DNA of 64,000 bases from Cobetia amphilecti (GCF_020217465.1 NZ_CP084115.1:2976001-3040000); one strand, 5' to 3'. Positions 44,189 through 53,784 are shown, counted from the first letter of the stretch. Numbers and translations are program-made. The notes: a model not told the origin generated them from the letters alone.

Positions 44189-45933
44189 GTGCGGCCCAGC
44201 AGGTACGCCGTCGTCAGCAGTATCTCGAGGAGCTCTCGGCTGCGAGTCTCGGGGCACTCAGCGGTCAGGCCGGCTGGGCCTATCGGGGGCGGCGCCTGAG
44301 TCGGCATGCTCAGGCGCTGCCATTGCGCACGCCGCATCTGCGCCTTGAGGAAGATGATTGCACGCTCGACAACTATCGCGCGGTCAGCGATGCCATCGCG
44401 CTGCGCCTGGTCCACACCGACGAGGCACTGCATCTGGCGGCGCGTCCGGCGCTGCCGGAAACCCGCCTGATCTATGACCTGTTGGAGCAGCTGCGTGTCG
44501 AGGCGCTGGCCGACCCTGACATGCCCGGCGTGAAGGAGAATCTGGCGCGGCGCTTCACCGACTGGTGCCTGGCCTTCTATCACGCGGGCCTGACCGAGAC
44601 GAGCAGCGGCATCCTCATCTACAGCGTCATCCAGTCGTGCTGGTCGCGCCTGATGGCCTGTGCGGTGATCCACGAGACGGAGGATTACATCGAGACGACG
44701 CGCGCCTCCTTCTATCAGGCGCTGGGCGCTGACATGGCGGGGCTGAGACGCACGCGTTTCGATCAGGCGGCCTATCAGCAGCATGCGCTGAACATCAGTC
44801 TGTGGCTGGATCAGGAACTGGCCGAGTCACTGGAGGAGCAGGACGGCGAGGAGGATGACGAGTCAGAGGCCAGTCAGCGCTTCGCGCTGTTTCTGGAAAA
44901 CGAGGATGAGGAAGCGAGTCTGCTCGAGGAGCAGGCGGCATCGCAGCTTCCGAGCCATCGGCGTGGCGCGCCGGAGGAATTGCTGCCCTATCAGGTGTTC
45001 ACCACAGCCTATGACCGCGAGCTGGAACCGGCCAGGCGCATGCGCGCGGCCCTGCTCGACGAGTATCGTCAGGCGTTGGATACGCGTCTGGCGGAGCAGA
45101 AGATCAACGTGCGGCGCCTGGCACGTCAGCTGGCGCGTCATTTCAGCTCGCCGCAGCGTGAGGGCTGGCACTTCGGGGAGGAGGAAGGAATCATCGATGG
45201 GCGGCGGCTGAGTCAGGTGATTTCCTCGCCGGCCGAGCGGCGGGTCTTCCAGCGCGAGCGCTGGGTGCCCGAGGCCAGTGCGCAGGTCAGTTTCCTGATC
45301 GACTGCTCCGGTTCGATGAAGGTGCATGGCGAGGCGGTGGCGATGTTGATCGAGATACTCACCCGCGCGCTCGACATGGCCGGCGTGCCCACCGAGGTGC
45401 TTGGCTTCACCACTGGCGCCTGGAATGGCGGCCGCGCCCTGAAGGACTGGCGACGCGCCGGCAAGCCCGCGCGACCGGGCCGCCTGAATGAAGTGCAGTA
45501 TCTGATCTTCAAGCCCGCCTCACTGGCGTGGCGCCGTGCGCGCCGCAACTTCGGCGCCCTGCTCAAGGCCGATCTCTACCGCGAAGGCGTGGATGGCGAA
45601 GCCGTGCAATGGGCCTGCTCACGACTCGCCGATAACACTCCTGGCGACGAAGGCGCGCGCCGCCTGCTGGTCGTCATCTCCGATGGCAGCCCCTGTGACA
45701 GCGCCACCAACACCGCCAATGACGAACAGTACCTCGACAGCCACCTCAAGCAGGTCGTCGCGCAACAGACCCGCTCCGGCCACCAGGCCATCCTCGGCCT
45801 CGGCGTCGGGCTGGACCTCAGCGCCTACTATCCCAACCAGCTGATCATCGACCTCGAACGCACCCTCGACAACGCCCTCGCCGATGAAATCGTGTATCAC
45901 ATGGCGCTCGCGTGCCGGCATCAGGGGATGTGA
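44185..45933 (+). CDS. cobT: CobT-like VWA protein (cobaltochelatase subunit)
   Basis: A 582-residue protein with an acidic central region (about 215-250, [18 protein letters not shown]) and a C-terminal von Willebrand A domain whose MIDAS motif DCSGSMK lies near residue 373. This is the CobT layout. It partners with the CobS-like ATPase encoded just before it, with 4-nt overlap. Because only the CobS/CobT pair is here, a cobaltochelatase role depends on cobN elsewhere; a more general MoxR-VWA chaperone role is the alternative. The GC-rich pattern breaks sharply after this gene. Confidence 0.85.
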   Translation: MSAAQQVRRRQQYLEELSAASLGALSGQAGWAYRGRRLSRHAQALPLRTPHLRLEEDDCTLDNYRAVSDAIALRLVHTDEALHLAARPALPETRLIYDLLEQLRVEALADPDMPGVKENLARRFTDWCLAFYHAGLTETSSGILIYSVIQSCWSRLMACAVIHETEDYIETTRASFYQALGADMAGLRRTRFDQAAYQQHALNISLWLDQELAESLEEQDGEEDDESEASQRFALFLENEDEEASLLEEQAASQLPSHRRGAPEELLPYQVFTTAYDRELEPARRMRAALLDEYRQALDTRLAEQKINVRRLARQLARHFSSPQREGWHFGEEEGIIDGRRLSQVISSPAERRVFQRERWVPEASAQVSFLIDCSGSMKVHGEAVAMLIEILTRALDMAGVPTEVLGFTTGAWNGGRALKDWRRAGKPARPGRLNEVQYLIFKPASLAWRRARRNFGALLKADLYREGVDGEAVQWACSRLADNTPGDEGARRLLVVISDGSPCDSATNTANDEQYLDSHLKQVVAQQTRSGHQAILGLGVGLDLSAYYPNQLIIDLERTLDNALADEIVYHMALACRHQGM

Positions 45934-46122
45934 GTGAGAGATCTTTGTCTGATAATTAGTATCACCCTTACTAAGAACTAAAAGCACTAGACCTTCTTCA
46001 CTGCCACCAAACAACACCAGCTTATAACAAAAAAATCATAACGAATAACTTTTATTCCCGATTAGGATCAACTGTATGATTAACACTCGCACTCATTATT
46101 AGATTGTCTAAAGGAAGTTAAA
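45934..46122. other. AT-rich junction before the KAP gene
   Basis: Base composition changes abruptly from GC-rich to AT-rich right after the cobT stop. The stretch holds the promoter region of the next gene. No direct repeat or tRNA was found that would mark an insertion site. Confidence 0.55.
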
Positions 46123-48375
46123 ATGACAGTACGTGATGTATACGAGTTCGCTTCTGATAGGCCAATTAAAAAATTAGATGATGACAAGTTAGGCCGCACT
46201 AGTTTTGCCTCCGACTTAGCGAATGCGATAGCTAGCTGGAATGGTGAAGACAGCTTGGTGGTAGCCTTACATGGAGATTGGGGGTCCGGAAAATCTTCTA
46301 TAAAAAACATGGCTCTATCTAAGCTGAACATGCTCCATGAAAATAAGCCTAATGTCATACAGTTTTCACCCTGGGAGTGGGCTGCACAGGAGAGAATCAC
46401 TGATTCTTTTTTCCAAGAAATTTCTAAAACAATAAATAGAGAAGACAAAAGTGAAACTGGTAAGAAACTGGCAAAAACTCTTAGAAAATATGGGCATTAC
46501 TTAGAAACAGGCGAAGTAGTTGCAACTGGCCTTTCCGCTATACTGCCATTTCTATTTATAGCTGCAACAATACTAGGTATTGGAGGCAGTATTGCAAATG
46601 AGGACTGGATAAGAAACATAACCACAAGCTTACTAATAACAATAGGCGTTATCGCCGCAACGCTAAAATGGGGAAATTTACTTTTAAGTCGGATAAGCAC
46701 CAATATATTAGATAGCGCAAAAGCAAAAGAGCAAAATCTTAACGAAATAAGAAACGAACTTACAGAACTTTTAAAAAACCAAGCGTCCCCATTAATTATA
46801 GTCCTAGATGATTTAGATAGATTAAACTCGTCCGAATTAAAAATGATATTCCAACTCATAAAAGCTAATTCGGAATTTCCAAACGTAGTATTTTTATTGC
46901 TATTTCAGCGCGATGTAGTCGAAAACAAAATGAATGATGGAATGCAACTGGGCCGTGATTATTTAGAGAAAATAATACAGGTACCTTTTGATATTCCAAA
47001 GATAGAAACTACTCGACTACACGACCTACTGTTTGAGAGATTAGACAGGACTATTGGAACAAATACATTAGCTTTAGAACTTTTCGACTCCACAAGATGG
47101 GCCAATATTTTCAATGGCGCAATGAACAAATACTTTGAAACCTTGCGAAATGTGTACAGGTACACATCTACACTATCTTTTCATTTCACTTTGTTACAGG
47201 GCAAAAGTGCATTTGAAGTTAACCCCGTTGATTTAATGGCAATTGAATGCTTGAGAGTTTTCGAGCCGGATGTTTATAAAGAAATTGCACGCTCTAAAGC
47301 GATATTGACCAAATTGAGAGCAGGTCAAAGTGAAAGCGATATAAAGCTTACCAAACATCAGTTAGAAAACATCATAAAAAAATCTACTACTGATAAAAAG
47401 GAAGCGGTTGAACAAATCATAAAACAGCTATTCCCGACGGTCGAATGGGCCCTAGGAGGGATGAACTACTCTAGAGAGGTAGGAGATTCTTGGCTAAGAG
47501 AAATGCGAATTTGCCATCATTCTATTTTTGACAAATACTTTCAATTTTCTATACCGCGCGGTGAACTATCAAATTCTGACCTAAAGGAGTTAATTCAATT
47601 AACTTCCAGAAGTGATGAACTTTCTAGATCAATATTATTACTTGAAGAGGAAGGTGTTTCAAAAAATGCCCTATCACAACTTGAAGCTTACATAAATGAA
47701 ATCCCCTTGGAGAATGGCGAATCTTTTATCAAAGCTATTCTTGACATAGGCGATGTAATCGAGCATGAAACAAAAGGGTTTACCTTTATTAGTGCACATA
47801 CTCACGCTGTAAGGCTTGTAGTATGGTTTCTGAGGCGTATTGAGAATGATAAAGATAGAGGTAGTCTTCTAATTTCCTGCTTTAAAAAATCTGACGGGTT
47901 GTCGATAATTGACCACATGTTAAGTGCAGAAGTTAGCCGACGAGAGAAAGGTGATCCGGACCAAGTTTTAGCCGATGAAGAACTCGAATCTCTTAAAGAT
48001 GAATTAATAGAAAAATTTGATAAAATGTCAAAGAACGAACCTGACAAGTTGCTATCGAACAACCATCTAATTTCATTACTATATACATGGAAAAAGTTAG
48101 GGAAGGAACAAGAAGTCAAGAAATGGCTAAAAGATAATACAAAGAGCACTGAAGACTGCTTAAGACTATTAAACAAATTCAAATATCGCAAATACACACA
48201 ATCTATGGGTGATTACAACGCCAGAGCTACCACAATTATAAAACTAGAAGATATAGAAGAATTTATCGATGTTTCTACCATACAAGAAAAGACTCAAGAA
48301 CTAAGCGAAGAAAATCTGGTTCCCGATTACAAGGAGACATTAACTGCATTTCGCACGGCTCTAAACAGAAATTAA
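46123..48375 (+). CDS. KAP-family P-loop NTPase with membrane segments
   Basis: A 750-residue protein with Walker A GDWGSGKSS at 51-59 and Walker B IIVLDDLDRL at about 224-233. Two hydrophobic segments interrupt the NTPase domain (about 138-157 and 165-187), the layout of the KAP family. Members include PifA-type phage-exclusion ATPases. The C-terminal 400 residues are helical with no recognised domain. RBS AAGGAAG precedes ATG 46123. Base and codon use are strikingly AT-rich against all neighbours, so recent transfer is likely. Function is not certain; phage defence is the leading guess. Confidence 0.82.
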   Translation: MTVRDVYEFASDRPIKKLDDDKLGRTSFASDLANAIASWNGEDSLVVALHGDWGSGKSSIKNMALSKLNMLHENKPNVIQFSPWEWAAQERITDSFFQEISKTINREDKSETGKKLAKTLRKYGHYLETGEVVATGLSAILPFLFIAATILGIGGSIANEDWIRNITTSLLITIGVIAATLKWGNLLLSRISTNILDSAKAKEQNLNEIRNELTELLKNQASPLIIVLDDLDRLNSSELKMIFQLIKANSEFPNVVFLLLFQRDVVENKMNDGMQLGRDYLEKIIQVPFDIPKIETTRLHDLLFERLDRTIGTNTLALELFDSTRWANIFNGAMNKYFETLRNVYRYTSTLSFHFTLLQGKSAFEVNPVDLMAIECLRVFEPDVYKEIARSKAILTKLRAGQSESDIKLTKHQLENIIKKSTTDKKEAVEQIIKQLFPTVEWALGGMNYSREVGDSWLREMRICHHSIFDKYFQFSIPRGELSNSDLKELIQLTSRSDELSRSILLLEEEGVSKNALSQLEAYINEIPLENGESFIKAILDIGDVIEHETKGFTFISAHTHAVRLVVWFLRRIENDKDRGSLLISCFKKSDGLSIIDHMLSAEVSRREKGDPDQVLADEELESLKDELIEKFDKMSKNEPDKLLSNNHLISLLYTWKKLGKEQEVKKWLKDNTKSTEDCLRLLNKFKYRKYTQSMGDYNARATTIIKLEDIEEFIDVSTIQEKTQELSEENLVPDYKETLTAFRTALNRN

Positions 48376-48452
48376 ACCAACAAAATAAAACCTCACAATC
48401 ACTATAATATAAATTAAGTTTAAGGTTAAAAATCTGTACTATAGGCTAAATC

Positions 48453-48480
48453 GGGTAGGCCTTCGCCTACCCAAGTTATT
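48453..48480 (+). terminator. Probable terminator after the KAP gene
   Basis: GGGTAGGC-CTTC-GCCTACCC, an 8-bp stem with a tetraloop, followed by AAGTTATTATT. It lies 78 bp after the stop, still in AT-rich sequence. Confidence 0.6.
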
Positions 48481-48509
48481 ATTAATCAAACTATAAATAA
48501 GGCTCAATA

Positions 48510-49523
48510 TCATGAGGTGCGCTGCTGTGCCTGAACAACAGTGACCGCAATGACATTGAGGATGTCGGCGGTGGAGCAGCCGCGCGAGAGGTCGTTGGCG
48601 GGTTTGGCGAGGCCCTGGAGCAGTGGGCCGATGGCTTCTGCGCCGCCGATGCGCTCGGCGAGCTTGTAGCCGATATTGCCGGCTTCCAGATTGGGGAACA
48701 CCAGCACGTTGGAGGTGCCTTTGACGCGGGAGGTGGGCAGCTTGCGCTCGGCGATTTCCGCCACGATGGCGGCGTCGAGCTGCACGTCTTCATCGATGGC
48801 GATATCCGGGCGTTGCTCGCGTACCCGATGCGCGGCCTGCACCACCTTGTCCACCGAGGCGTGGTGCGCGCTGCCATTGGTGGAGAACGACAGCATCGCC
48901 ACCCGTGGGTCTTCCCCGAGCAGAGCCTGGGCACTGTCGGCGGCGGCCAGCGCGATCTGTGACAGCTCCTCGGCGTCGGGGTCGATCACCAGCCCGCAGT
49001 CCGAGAAGATCATGCCGCCCTTCAGATTGTGGAACGGCTTGCACAGCATCATCAAAAAGAAGCTGGAGACCAGCTTGCTGCCCGGCGCCAGCCCCAGCAG
49101 TTGAATGGCGGTGCGCACCACATCGGCAGTGGTGAGCACGGCACCGGCCACCGAGCCATCCGCCAGCCCTTCTCGCACCATCATGTTGGCGAACGTCAGC
49201 GGATCACGAATCTTCTCGGCGGCCTGCTCCGCCGTCATGCCCTTGGCCGCGCGATGCGCGTGCAGCGCCTCGGCAAGCCTGGCGGTGTGCTCGGAGGTGG
49301 CGGGGTCGATCAGCTCGAGCCGTGCCAGCGCCTGATCCTCAAGCCCGGCTTCTCTGGCGGTAGCGGCGATGACGATGGGGTCACCCACTACCATCACCTG
49401 CGCCAGGCCCTGCTCCGTCGCGCTCACCGCCGCCTGCACCACCCGCATGTCCTGCCCTTCGCAGAGCACGATACGGCGCGGGTCTGCCTTGGCCCGCGCC
49501 AGAATGTTGTTGAGTGCCTTCAT
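48510..49523 (-). CDS. pta: Phosphate acetyltransferase
   Basis: A 337-residue enzyme with only the catalytic PTA_PTB domain, lacking the long N-terminal domain of E. coli Pta. Motifs include NILARAKADPRRIVLCEG, DPLTFANMMVREGLADGSVAGA, and FPNLEAGNIGYKLAERIGGAEAIGPLLQG near the end. It converts acetyl phosphate and CoA to acetyl-CoA. The short form next to xsc is the one usually seen in sulfonate degraders. It lies 164 bp downstream of xsc on the same strand, with a terminator-like hairpin between. Confidence 0.93.
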   Translation of the reverse strand: MKALNNILARAKADPRRIVLCEGQDMRVVQAAVSATEQGLAQVMVVGDPIVIAATAREAGLEDQALARLELIDPATSEHTARLAEALHAHRAAKGMTAEQAAEKIRDPLTFANMMVREGLADGSVAGAVLTTADVVRTAIQLLGLAPGSKLVSSFFLMMLCKPFHNLKGGMIFSDCGLVIDPDAEELSQIALAAADSAQALLGEDPRVAMLSFSTNGSAHHASVDKVVQAAHRVREQRPDIAIDEDVQLDAAIVAEIAERKLPTSRVKGTSNVLVFPNLEAGNIGYKLAERIGGAEAIGPLLQGLAKPANDLSRGCSTADILNVIAVTVVQAQQRTS

Positions 49524-49563
49524 GTCTGTCTCCTCGCTGCCCTAGCAGGCAGCCGACACATCC

Positions 49564-49595
49564 AAAAAGCCCCGGACATCTGAAATGGCCGGGGC
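49564..49595 (-). terminator. Terminator-like hairpin between xsc and pta
   Basis: On the minus strand GCCCCGG (49589-49595) pairs with CCGGGGC (49569-49575), followed by TTTTTGG. It would reduce, though perhaps not abolish, read-through from xsc into pta. Confidence 0.7.
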
Positions 49596-49687
49596 AAGGG
49601 AGAGTTCCAGTCCTGCTTGCGCGTCGCGCTACACCCGCTTCATCGCGCTGCCATCCATGACCTGCACAGCGCGATCAGCGATGGGCG

Positions 49688-51508
49688 TTACACGTAATCC
49701 TGATACTTCTCGAGCAGACGCACCGGCTTCTTGAGGGCGTCGCGGCGGAACGGGTCGCCCAGTTCGCGAGTACACATCACCTCGATGACGCAGGTCTTGC
49801 CTTCGTTCATCTGCATGTCGATGGCCTTCTTGAGGGCCGGGCCCACGTCTTCCAGACGGTCGACGGTGATCCCTTCGGCACCCATGGAGCGCGCGATCTC
49901 GGCGAAGCTCTCGTTGTCCAGCTCACCGGCGACGAAGCGACGGTTGTAGAACTCGACCTGGTTCTTCTTCTCGGCGCCCCACTGACGGTTGTGGAAGACG
50001 ACGGCCGTGACCGGAATGTCGTGACGCACGGCGGTCATGATTTCCATCAGGCTCATGCCCCAGGCGCCGTCACCGGCGTAGGCGATGGCCGGACGTTCCG
50101 GCGCGGCAGTCTTGGCACCCATGATGGTCGGCAGCGCGTAGCCGCAGTTGCCGAAGCTCATCGGGGCGAAGAAGCTGCGCGGACGATCGAAGCGCAGGTA
50201 GCTGTGGGCCACGGAATTGATGTTGCCGATGTCGGTGGACACCATGACATCTTCCGGCATGGCCTTTTCCAGCTCGCGCAGTACCTGACGCGGGTGCAGG
50301 TATTCGCCGCCGGAGAACGGCTTCTCGTCCTTGGCTTCGTCGATGGCGTCGAGGCTGAAGGCATCCTTCTCGTGGGTCCAGGCATCCAGCTCGGCTTCCC
50401 AGGCGGCCTTCTCTTCACGAATCTGGGTCAGACGCGAATCCTTGGAGGCATCGCATTCCAGGTTGCGACCGGACAGGCGCTCGGTCAGGGCGATGGCCGC
50501 TTCACGCGCATCGCCGCAGATGCCGACGGAGATCTTCTTCACCAGGCCCAGCATCTTGTGGTCGGCGTCGATCTGGATGATCTTCGCGTCCTTCGGCCAG
50601 TAGTCCATGCCGTGCTGCGGCAGGGTACCGAACGGCCCGAGGCGCGTGCCCAGCGCGATGACGACATCGGCCTGGGAGATCAGCTTCATGCCCGCCTTGG
50701 AGCCCTGATAACCGAGCGGACCACACCACAGCGGGTGACTGGCCGGGAAGGAATCGTTGTGCTGGTAGCTGTTGACCACCGGCGCGCCGAGACGCTCTGC
50801 CAGTGCCTTGCACTCCTCGACGCCATCGGCCATCACCACACCGCCACCGGAAACGATGACCGGGAACTTGGCGCTGGCCAGCAGCTCGGCTGCCTCATCC
50901 AGGCTCTTGCTGCCACCCGGGCCGCGGTCGACACGTGCCGGCAGCGGAATCTCGCATTCGATCTCGCCGTAGAAGTAGTCACGCGGAATGTTGAGCTGGG
51001 TCGGGCCCATCTCGGACATGGCGCGGTCGAAGCAGCGACCGGTGTATTCCGCCATGCGCGACGGGTGGGTCACGTGGCCCTGGTACTTGGTGAATTCCTG
51101 GAACATCGGCAGCTGCTTGCATTCCTGGAAGCCGCCCAGGCCAATGCCGGTGGTGCCGGCTTCCGGCGTGACGATGACCACCGGGCTGTGCGCCCAGTAA
51201 GCGGCCGCGATGCCGGTGACGCAGTTGGAGATGCCCGGACCGTTCTGGCCGATGACCATGCCGTGACGGCCGGAAACGCGAGCATAGCCGTCGGCCATGT
51301 GGGCAGCGCCCTGCTCATGCACCACCGGAATGAGGCGAATGCCGGCCGGGGCGAAGATGTCCATCGCATCCATGAAGGCGGAGCCCATGATGCCGAACAT
51401 GTCGGTGACGCCATTGGCGACCATGGTTTCCACGAAGGCCTCGGAAGGGGTCATCTTCTGCTTGCCCTGCACGACCTTGCGATTGTCTGCGCTGTCTTGA
51501 GTGCTCAT
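49688..51508 (-). CDS. xsc: Sulfoacetaldehyde acetyltransferase
   Basis: A 606-residue thiamine-diphosphate enzyme that converts sulfoacetaldehyde and phosphate to acetyl phosphate and sulfite. It has the three-domain acetolactate-synthase fold. VVHEQGAAHMADGYARVSG holds the cofactor Glu, IGQNGPGISNCVTG follows, and AGDGAWGMSLMEIMTAVRHD with NRQWGAEKKNQ forms the ThDP/Mg site. Length and the QWGAEKKNQ segment fit Xsc rather than acetolactate synthase. It is the convergence point of taurine and isethionate routes in this region. ATG 51508 is the likely start. Confidence 0.93.
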   Translation of the reverse strand: MSTQDSADNRKVVQGKQKMTPSEAFVETMVANGVTDMFGIMGSAFMDAMDIFAPAGIRLIPVVHEQGAAHMADGYARVSGRHGMVIGQNGPGISNCVTGIAAAYWAHSPVVIVTPEAGTTGIGLGGFQECKQLPMFQEFTKYQGHVTHPSRMAEYTGRCFDRAMSEMGPTQLNIPRDYFYGEIECEIPLPARVDRGPGGSKSLDEAAELLASAKFPVIVSGGGVVMADGVEECKALAERLGAPVVNSYQHNDSFPASHPLWCGPLGYQGSKAGMKLISQADVVIALGTRLGPFGTLPQHGMDYWPKDAKIIQIDADHKMLGLVKKISVGICGDAREAAIALTERLSGRNLECDASKDSRLTQIREEKAAWEAELDAWTHEKDAFSLDAIDEAKDEKPFSGGEYLHPRQVLRELEKAMPEDVMVSTDIGNINSVAHSYLRFDRPRSFFAPMSFGNCGYALPTIMGAKTAAPERPAIAYAGDGAWGMSLMEIMTAVRHDIPVTAVVFHNRQWGAEKKNQVEFYNRRFVAGELDNESFAEIARSMGAEGITVDRLEDVGPALKKAIDMQMNEGKTCVIEVMCTRELGDPFRRDALKKPVRLLEKYQDYV

Positions 51509-51550
51509 GGCGTCTCCAACTCTAAATTTTATGTTTATTGATACATTTAG

Positions 51551-51565
51551 TTCCGATTACCGAAA
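51551..51565. promoter_or_regulatory. Imperfect palindrome in the xsc/IclR divergent promoter
   Basis: TTCCGATTACCGAAA matches TTnCGnTnAnCGnAA, an imperfect inverted repeat, 43 bp upstream of xsc. Related TTTCGGAAA (51611-51619) and TTCCGAT (51652-51658) lie further up. The 253-bp region between xsc and the IclR gene holds no coding sequence. It is a candidate IclR operator. Confidence 0.4.
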
Positions 51566-51761
51566 CATGTGACCAAAATTAGCCCCCGCCGCGCGGTCCG
51601 TCAAGCCCGATTTCGGAAAATGATCAAAAACACTCCTTTTTTAGAAACTTCTTCCGATGAATGGAGTACTGTTAAAGTAGGCACAGCAACGCAAGGCACT
51701 GACGGGCCGAGCGTTTCGGCGCCACACTGCCCAGCGCACGGATTGAAGGAGGGAATAGCCC

Positions 51762-52613
51762 ATGAACAGTGCCACCCAGCCCCAGACGAGCCTGCCGCGT
51801 GATCGCAAGGACGCTGACAGGGACACCGGCAAGGAAGGCAGCAAGATAGAAGGCGATACGCCCGCCCAGCGTCTGCTGGCGCTGCTGGAGGTGATCGCCG
51901 CCAAGGACCAGTTCTTCACCCTGCAGGGACTGGTGGAAGAGACCGGCCTGCCCAAGCCGACGCTGCACCGCATGCTGCAGCAGCTGGAAGGCAGCGGCAT
52001 GCTGCAGCGCGAGGCGGACAACCGCCATTACAGCAAGGGCAGCCGGCTGCGCCGTCTGGCGGAGAACCTGCTGCTCAACGACACCGTGCAGGGTGCCCGC
52101 CACGGCGTGCTCAACCGGCTGATGGAAGAGGTCGGCGAGAGCTGCAACATCACGGCGCTGTCCGGCAGCGAGGTGCTGTATCTGGACCGCGTCGAGACCC
52201 AGGCCCCGCTGCGCTTCTATCTGCACCCCGGTTCCCGGGTGCCGGTGCATTGCTCCGCCAGCGGCAAGCTGTTTCTGGCCCAGATGCCGCCCGCCCAGCG
52301 CCGCCGCCTGCTGACCGGCACGCCGCTGAACGCGATGACGCGCAATACCCTGACTGACATCGAGTCCGTCGAGGCCGAGATCGAGCAGGTCCGCCAGCAG
52401 GGCTTCGCGCTGGATGATGAGGAATTCCTGCCCGGTCTGGTGTGCATCGCGGTACTGGCACCCAATCCCGATGGGCCCTCCAACATCGGCGTGGCGATCC
52501 AGGCGCCGGTGATGCGCCAGTCGCGTGAGGACATGCTCAAGCATCTGCCGGCACTCGAGCGCGCCGCCCGCGATATCGCCGCCATCCAGCGCGGTGCGAT
52601 ACCCTCCGCCTGA
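51762..52613 (+). CDS. IclR-family transcriptional regulator
   Basis: A 283-residue IclR protein. After an N-terminal extension of about 30 residues comes the winged HTH (about 30-95, LLEVIAAKDQFFTLQGLVEE, then LPKPTLHRMLQQLEG) and the effector domain (about 105-280, with PVHCSASGKLFLAQMP). It is divergent from xsc and probably its regulator. It is clearly related to the IclR protein at 32546, and the two may recognise linked metabolites. GAAGGAGGG precedes ATG 51762. Confidence 0.87.
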   Translation: MNSATQPQTSLPRDRKDADRDTGKEGSKIEGDTPAQRLLALLEVIAAKDQFFTLQGLVEETGLPKPTLHRMLQQLEGSGMLQREADNRHYSKGSRLRRLAENLLLNDTVQGARHGVLNRLMEEVGESCNITALSGSEVLYLDRVETQAPLRFYLHPGSRVPVHCSASGKLFLAQMPPAQRRRLLTGTPLNAMTRNTLTDIESVEAEIEQVRQQGFALDDEEFLPGLVCIAVLAPNPDGPSNIGVAIQAPVMRQSREDMLKHLPALERAARDIAAIQRGAIPSA

Positions 52614-52734
52614 GGCCAGCGGGCTGGAGCTGGGACTGGGAAAGAAGAGCGACTGGCACAAGGTCGTGCTTCCCGTGACGCGCATGAGGGGCTAGCCTAG
52701 CGGACTGCCTTTCACACGCCACGTCGAGAACACC

Positions 52735-53619
52735 ATGTCCGCCAGCGATGCCTTGCGTCTTGTCCTGCTGTCCACCCTGTGGGGCATGTCTTTCATCTTC
52801 ATGCGCGTGGCCGCGCCGGAATTCGGCCCGACCACGCTGATTCTGCTGCGCATGGGCATCGGCGCGCTGGTACTCGCCCCGCTGCTGCTGGGCGCGGGGC
52901 GCCTGAGGATGCTGTGGGAGCACAAGGGCCCGCTTGCGGTGCTGGGGCTGACCAGTCAGGCGCTGCCCTTCTGCCTGCTGGCGCTGGCCACCACCCAGCT
53001 GGAGGCCGGCTTCACCTCGCTGATCAATGCCACCACGCCGCTGTTTACCGCCTTGCTGGGCATGGCGCTGTTCGCCACGCCGATCCAGAAGCAGCAGTAT
53101 CTCGGCCTGGCCGTGGCCTTCAGCGGTGTCTATGTGCTGTCGAGTGATCGCCTCGATTTCCAGCTCGGCGGCGACGGCTGGTTCATCCTCGCCGCCCTCG
53201 GCGCGACCTTCTGCTACGGCTTCGCCTCCAACTTCTCGCGCCAGCGCCTGAATCACCTGCCGGCGCCGGTACTGGCCGCGGGCAGCTCACTGATGTCGTC
53301 CCTGCTGTTGCTGATTCCGGGCCTGTGGATGTGGCCGACGACCAGCGTCAGCCTGGAAGCCTGGGGCAGCGCCATCGCGCTGGCGGTACTCAGCACCAGC
53401 CTCGCCTTCCTGATCTTCTTCCGCCTGCTGGCCAGTGCCGGTGCCACCGCCACCACTTCGGTCACCTTCCTGGTGCCGGTCAGCGCGCTGCTGTGGGGCA
53501 ACATGCTGCTCGATGAGGTGATCGATGCGCGCATCCTCACCGGCATGGGCATCACTCTGCTGGGCACCGCCATCGCCACCCGCCTGATTCGCCTGCCGAC
53601 ACGTCAGAAAGTCGCCTGA
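52735..53619 (+). CDS. EamA/DMT-family transporter
   Basis: A 294-residue membrane protein with about ten hydrophobic segments in two EamA repeats (first about 5-135, second about 145-285). LRLVLLSTLWGMSFIFMRVA is at the start. Such proteins export amino acids or other metabolites; the substrate cannot be told from sequence. It follows the IclR gene by 121 bp on the same strand, and a bidirectional terminator follows. Confidence 0.87.
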   Translation: MSASDALRLVLLSTLWGMSFIFMRVAAPEFGPTTLILLRMGIGALVLAPLLLGAGRLRMLWEHKGPLAVLGLTSQALPFCLLALATTQLEAGFTSLINATTPLFTALLGMALFATPIQKQQYLGLAVAFSGVYVLSSDRLDFQLGGDGWFILAALGATFCYGFASNFSRQRLNHLPAPVLAAGSSLMSSLLLLIPGLWMWPTTSVSLEAWGSAIALAVLSTSLAFLIFFRLLASAGATATTSVTFLVPVSALLWGNMLLDEVIDARILTGMGITLLGTAIATRLIRLPTRQKVA

Positions 53620-53638
53620 CCACTTGCCGCATGATGCA

Positions 53639-53681
53639 AAAAGGCCCGCCCCTGAACACGAGGTTCATGGGCGGGCCTTTT
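53639..53681. terminator. Bidirectional intrinsic terminator
   Basis: AAAGGCCCGCCC (53640-53651) pairs with GGGCGGGCCTTT (53669-53680), with an inner TGAAC/GTTCA stem. It has As before and Ts after. It lies between the convergent EamA gene (plus) and dihydroxyacetone kinase gene (minus). Confidence 0.85.
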
Positions 53682-53784
53682 GGTTCAAGAGCTTTGGGTT
53701 TGTGAGCCTTTTGCCTTGTGGGGCTGAGCGCTCAGGCGCCAGTCATTCGGGTCAACCAGCTCAGCCGGTCAATCGAAGCATGAA

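Noticed and set aside
41780-44257. An 825-residue open frame on the minus strand spanning thiO and running antisense through cobS
   Set aside because: Only the part from 42919 down has thiO homology and a ribosome site; the rest is the antisense frame of cobS.
45934-48509. The AT-rich block as a complete mobile element with attachment sites
   Set aside because: No integrase, transposase, tRNA gene or flanking direct repeat was found; only the composition and the single gene support transfer.
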